Assembly (NCBI GenBank): GCA_026745465.1
Contig: JACYXH010000398.1
Span: 111,335 to 175,334, forward strand
Direction: 5' to 3'
Source of the DNA: Lota lota
Taxonomy: Eukaryota; Chordata; Actinopteri; Gadiformes; Lotidae
Length of the DNA stretch: 64,000 nt
The translations under genes and the position numbers were made by a program. Shown piece by piece: positions 60,886-64,000 of this stretch (the stretch's first letter is position 1; every line of letters begins with the position of its first letter). Below the pieces are notes generated by a model. It was not told where the DNA came from. It did not search any database and was given only the letters and a program-made list of their open reading frames with translations.

Positions 60886-61910
60886 ATTTCTTCAATCTAA
60901 TTATTTTTTTAATAATTTTTTGATTTTTTTACACACACGTTAATAAAGATGCGCCGAGGATTTAAGTTTTAGTACAGTGGTTGTACGCTGCCTGCTGCAG
61001 TTTTTCCCTCTGTTTAAAAATACATTTTGAAATATCGCAATTATGAAAAAAGAAAATGCGAATAAAGGTGCGTTTCGATCCAATGGTTAGGAGCGAATAA
61101 ACTTGGCCACGCGAAGCGTAGGTTCGCCAGACCCCTGCGGTAGAGGCGACGATAAGTAGGGCTGTAATACACAGTAGTAGAGGTTGCGATGAGAACACAA
61201 AGCAATGCGCATGTCGACCCTTTGGCAAGCATTTCACTTTGTAATTCCTGGTAGATGGCATTCAGTTGCCGTTTTCCATCTAAAATGGTTGTGATGTTTG
61301 TTATTCATGGGGGAGACCAAGGACTATTTGGTCTTCCCGTCGGTCCACACCTCTATGTTGCTCCATGTACTCGGTCGGTAGCGGGTCATCGGGGAAGACG
61401 CCGACAGCACACACGCTACATCAGATCGTATTCGACAAAGGTCTTCCAATTCACCATCTGAAAGTTGCATCTTGTGCTGCCAAGCTCAGAAAAATGCCCG
61501 AAACGAGTGAGTCTACAGACTGCTCCGTTTAAGGACGCACCCCCCGGTTCCTTTAAGAACCGGTCCTCATTTATAACCCAAAACTCATTTTATTACGCCG
61601 AGTTTCTGAGACGGCAAGTTAACATCACTTTACTTACTTTAGTGGGGTTTTGGATATATGCGGATGACCGCATGTATGTTCTTAAATCCGTCGTCGGATT
61701 AGTTTGTATCCGAGGTGAAATGCTCTCCGTGTCTGTCCATGTTTTGGCGAAAAACCTTTCCTTCCGCGGCAAGCTGTTCGCTCCGTGCGAAGCTCCACTA
61801 TTTGGGGTTTGAGTTTCGCGCCGCCCCATTCATCACCGAGCGCGTCCGTGTTTCAGATCGGTCTTCCGGTTGCCGCAGCTCGGGTAGGGACACCCTGCCC
61901 GTTTAAAGTA
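60886..61910. other. Unexplained insert, about 1 kb
   Basis: Sequence on both sides resembles the R0 spacer (61911 onward resembles 10081 onward), but this stretch has no counterpart elsewhere in the window. It is relatively CpG-rich from about 61340. Open frames exist on both strands (for example 61465-61812, plus), but I recognise no domain, and no terminal repeats are obvious. Confidence 0.4.
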
Positions 61911-62800
61911 GATCCAACCACTTCAATAAATAGCCAATGAAGCAATTCAGAAATTACCTTTCAGTTTTACAAAACACAATTTGCTAAATGATATTTAGAA
62001 ACGGCTTGTAATGGTTAATCACACTCACACCTGGTGAACACATGAACGCGCAAAAGCCGCAACTGCATTTAACTTGGGTCTGCTGTCTACTCATCTCTGA
62101 TCCAGCAGTGTTACTATGTTATATAATAACAGATATATCCTTTAGATATGGATCTAAAGTCTCATTTGAGTAGCTGACTACCGAACTCAAGCAAATTATA
62201 ACTGCGTCACATCAAAACTGAAACCAGGGGTGCAGTTACATATTTTGCCAGCAGGTGTCACTAGCTCATAAAGCAGTGTCGCGTCGGTCCCCAGGCTGCA
62301 GCCTTCGTGACACTGAGGGGAGGTCTGACCGAACAGAACCTTACGTCAACCTAGTCTGATGTATCACCTGGTTCCTGACTCTTAAAGGTTATTTTGAGGA
62401 TGAGTGAAGTGAACATAGTGAGTATTCACTATGCTCACCAGACCGAAGGCAATGGGAATAGAGAACAATATTTTGAACACGTTGACAAACTGCCAAGATA
62501 TGAAACATGAAAGCCTAAAATAGTTTCTTTAGCATTTTATATACATAATACTGCAGGTAAAATAAAGTTAATTCAAAAGACAATTAAACAATGTAAAAAG
62601 ACCAATAAAAGTATCCCTCTTGATATTCAGATGGACGGCATTTTTCAGATCTGAAAAAGCCTTCTGTGTTGAATTCTGGTCATCTCTTAATGTCATTGTT
62701 CATTCTGTTTCAGCACAACATACTTTCCTTGGGCGCCGTTGTTCTTTTTCTATTCAGCAGACGGCGGCGCTCCATGTTTGTCATGAGCTGAAGCGCCCGC
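61911..62800. other. AT-rich spacer
   Basis: Resembles parts of 10081-10450 and 29580-29900. No gene seen. Confidence 0.5.
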
Positions 62801-62804
62801 CCCC

Positions 62805-63340
62805 AGGCACTGATTGGTCCTGGCATACCTCCCCCGGGCACTGAGTGGTCCTGGCATACCTCCCCCAGGCACTGATTGGTCCTGGCATACCTCCCCCGGG
62901 CACTGATTGGTCCTGGCATACCTCCCCCAGGCACTGATTGGTCCTGGCATACCTCCCCCAGGCACTGATTGGTCCTGGCATACCTCCCCCAGGCACTGAT
63001 TGGTCCTGGCATACCTCCCCCAGGCACTGATTGGTCCTGGCATACCTCCCCCGGGCACTGATTGGTCCTGGCATACCTCCCCCAGGCACTGATTGGTCCT
63101 GGCATACCTCCCCCAGGCACTGATTGGTCCTGGCATACCTCCCCCAGGCACTGATTGGTCCTGGCATACCTCCCCCAGGCACTGAGTGGTCCTGGCATAC
63201 CTCCCCCAGGCACTGATTGGTCCTGGCATACCTCCCCCAGGCACTGATTGGTCCTGGCATACCTCCCCCAGGCACTGATTGGTCCTGGCATACCTCCCCC
63301 GGGCACTGAGTGGTCCTGGCATACCTCCCCCGAGGTTGAC
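62805..63340. repeat. 31-bp minisatellite with a CCAAT core
   Basis: About 17 near-perfect units containing gcactgattggtcctggcat and cctccccc. The unit has no stop in any minus-strand frame, and 31 is not a multiple of three, so each minus frame cycles through all three translations and stays open for over 200 codons. Not a gene. Confidence 0.95.
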
Positions 63341-63439
63341 TCTTGACTCCGATGCCTCAGACTGAGCGTAGTGGAGGGTCGTTGTTTCTTCCCCAAGTCT
63401 ACTTTTCACTTGGTCTCCATCTTCTTCTAGTAGGTCACT

Positions 63440-64000
63440 GGAGTTTAGTGGTTTTTAGTAGTTTGTGGAAGAGAAGGCAGCAGAGAGTCAGGACATACAG
63501 CCAGCCTCCACATGCAGCAACACTCTGCCTGAAGACTGAAGCCCAGTGGAGCAGCTCTGCAGCTGATTACTCTCAGGTGGAGATGAGGACACAAACCATA
63601 TGTGGCACTTTAGGGAGGGTCCACATCATGATCATTCACAGCTACAGCAGGTTCTTGTGGGTCCCTGGTTGGTGCAGGACGGTCACTGGACATTAGCGGT
63701 GTAGTTACTGGAAGATAAGTATTAAGTATTATTACTGTATTGTTCAATTACATGAGTGAAAAAAGGTCTTAGTTTCAATAATTATTTGATGGGAATAAGT
63801 TATTCTAGTTTTTATGTGTCCTGTAGACAATTTGAATAAATATAGATGGTTGCAGTCTAATATATATTCCAATAGATTCCCTAGCATCCATTTGTGAACA
63901 AAACATTCCAGGTGTCCAGGGTGAGTTATGCATGTTCATAACTGATCGTGAATATTTGATAGAATTATAGCCAGCGTGACCTGTAGGCTGTATTCAAACA
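63440..64000 (-). pseudogene. Partial VNTR-gene copy in R3
   Basis: The exon 4 region near 63610-63705 reads, after an acceptor, VTTPLMSSDRPAPTRDPQEP and then an acidic stretch and stop. The 51-bp array that should follow is reduced to a remnant (about 63975-63990) before the tattcaaaca that precedes exon 3 in the other copies. The window ends before exons 2 and 1. Confidence 0.5.

Noticed and set aside
684-63340. CRISPR-like arrays
   Set aside because: The repeats have no unique spacers and lie in a eukaryotic genome; they are minisatellites.
62710-63409. Three overlapping minus-strand open frames of 164-228 codons
   Set aside because: Produced by a 31-bp minisatellite with no stop in its minus-strand frames; each repeats the same cycled peptide, with no splice or start context.

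Overview
The window is vertebrate, almost certainly teleost fish, genomic DNA. Genes are split into short exons with GT/AG borders and conserved phases, and the rest is AT-rich and full of fish-type repeats: a DIRS-like tyrosine-recombinase retrotransposon, a CR1/L2/Rex1-group LINE, hAT and Tc1-type DNA elements, tRNA-derived SINEs and many minisatellites. The species cannot be fixed from the sequence alone.

The host genes I can support are a minus-strand tandem cluster of TNF receptor superfamily genes of the TNFRSF14 (HVEM)-like type. Each complete unit reads, from high to low coordinate: a probable 5'UTR exon, a signal-peptide/CRD1 exon, exons for CRD2, CRD3 and CRD4, a transmembrane exon, two tiny juxtamembrane exons and a last exon ending in the same tail. 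Gene A (coding 3762-7214) is intact on paper: eight coding exons add up to 744 nt (247 aa) with every phase matching. Gene B (20179-23497) is open (253 aa) but has changed splice sites and a lost cysteine. Gene C (36014-39536) has a one-base insertion in CRD3. Gene D (54007-57265) has lost its own last exon. Fragments lie at 755-890, 1107-1785, 11136-12003, 19929-19962, 51638-52314 and 60703-60819.

The cluster is built from segmental tandem repeats: R0 (about 900-19985), R1 (about 19986-35820), R2 (35821-51444, 15.6 kb) and R3 (51445 to the window end). R1 and R2 are very similar along their whole length, including a shared DIRS-like element, a gag-like fossil and an LTR-retrotransposon pol scrap, so they duplicated after those insertions. 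R0 and R3 lack these elements, share a long-inverted-repeat element, and carry a different element where the DIRS-like copy would be.

Between the receptor genes, also on the minus strand, is a second repeated unit that I read as a four-exon gene (R0 16209-17497, R1 32774-34986, R2 48897-50869). A short basic first exon resembling the start of TTF/hAT-type transposases is joined to a proline/serine exon, a 51-bp (17-residue) Ser/Thr/Pro minisatellite exon and an acidic last exon. Phases agree in all three copies although the repeat number differs about four-fold. This is the least explained coding-like object here.

The left edge (1-683) is the 5' end of a hAT/ZBED5-like DNA transposon on the minus strand. 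Most long open frames in the window are artefacts of minisatellites whose period is a multiple of three, or whose unit lacks stops in every frame.
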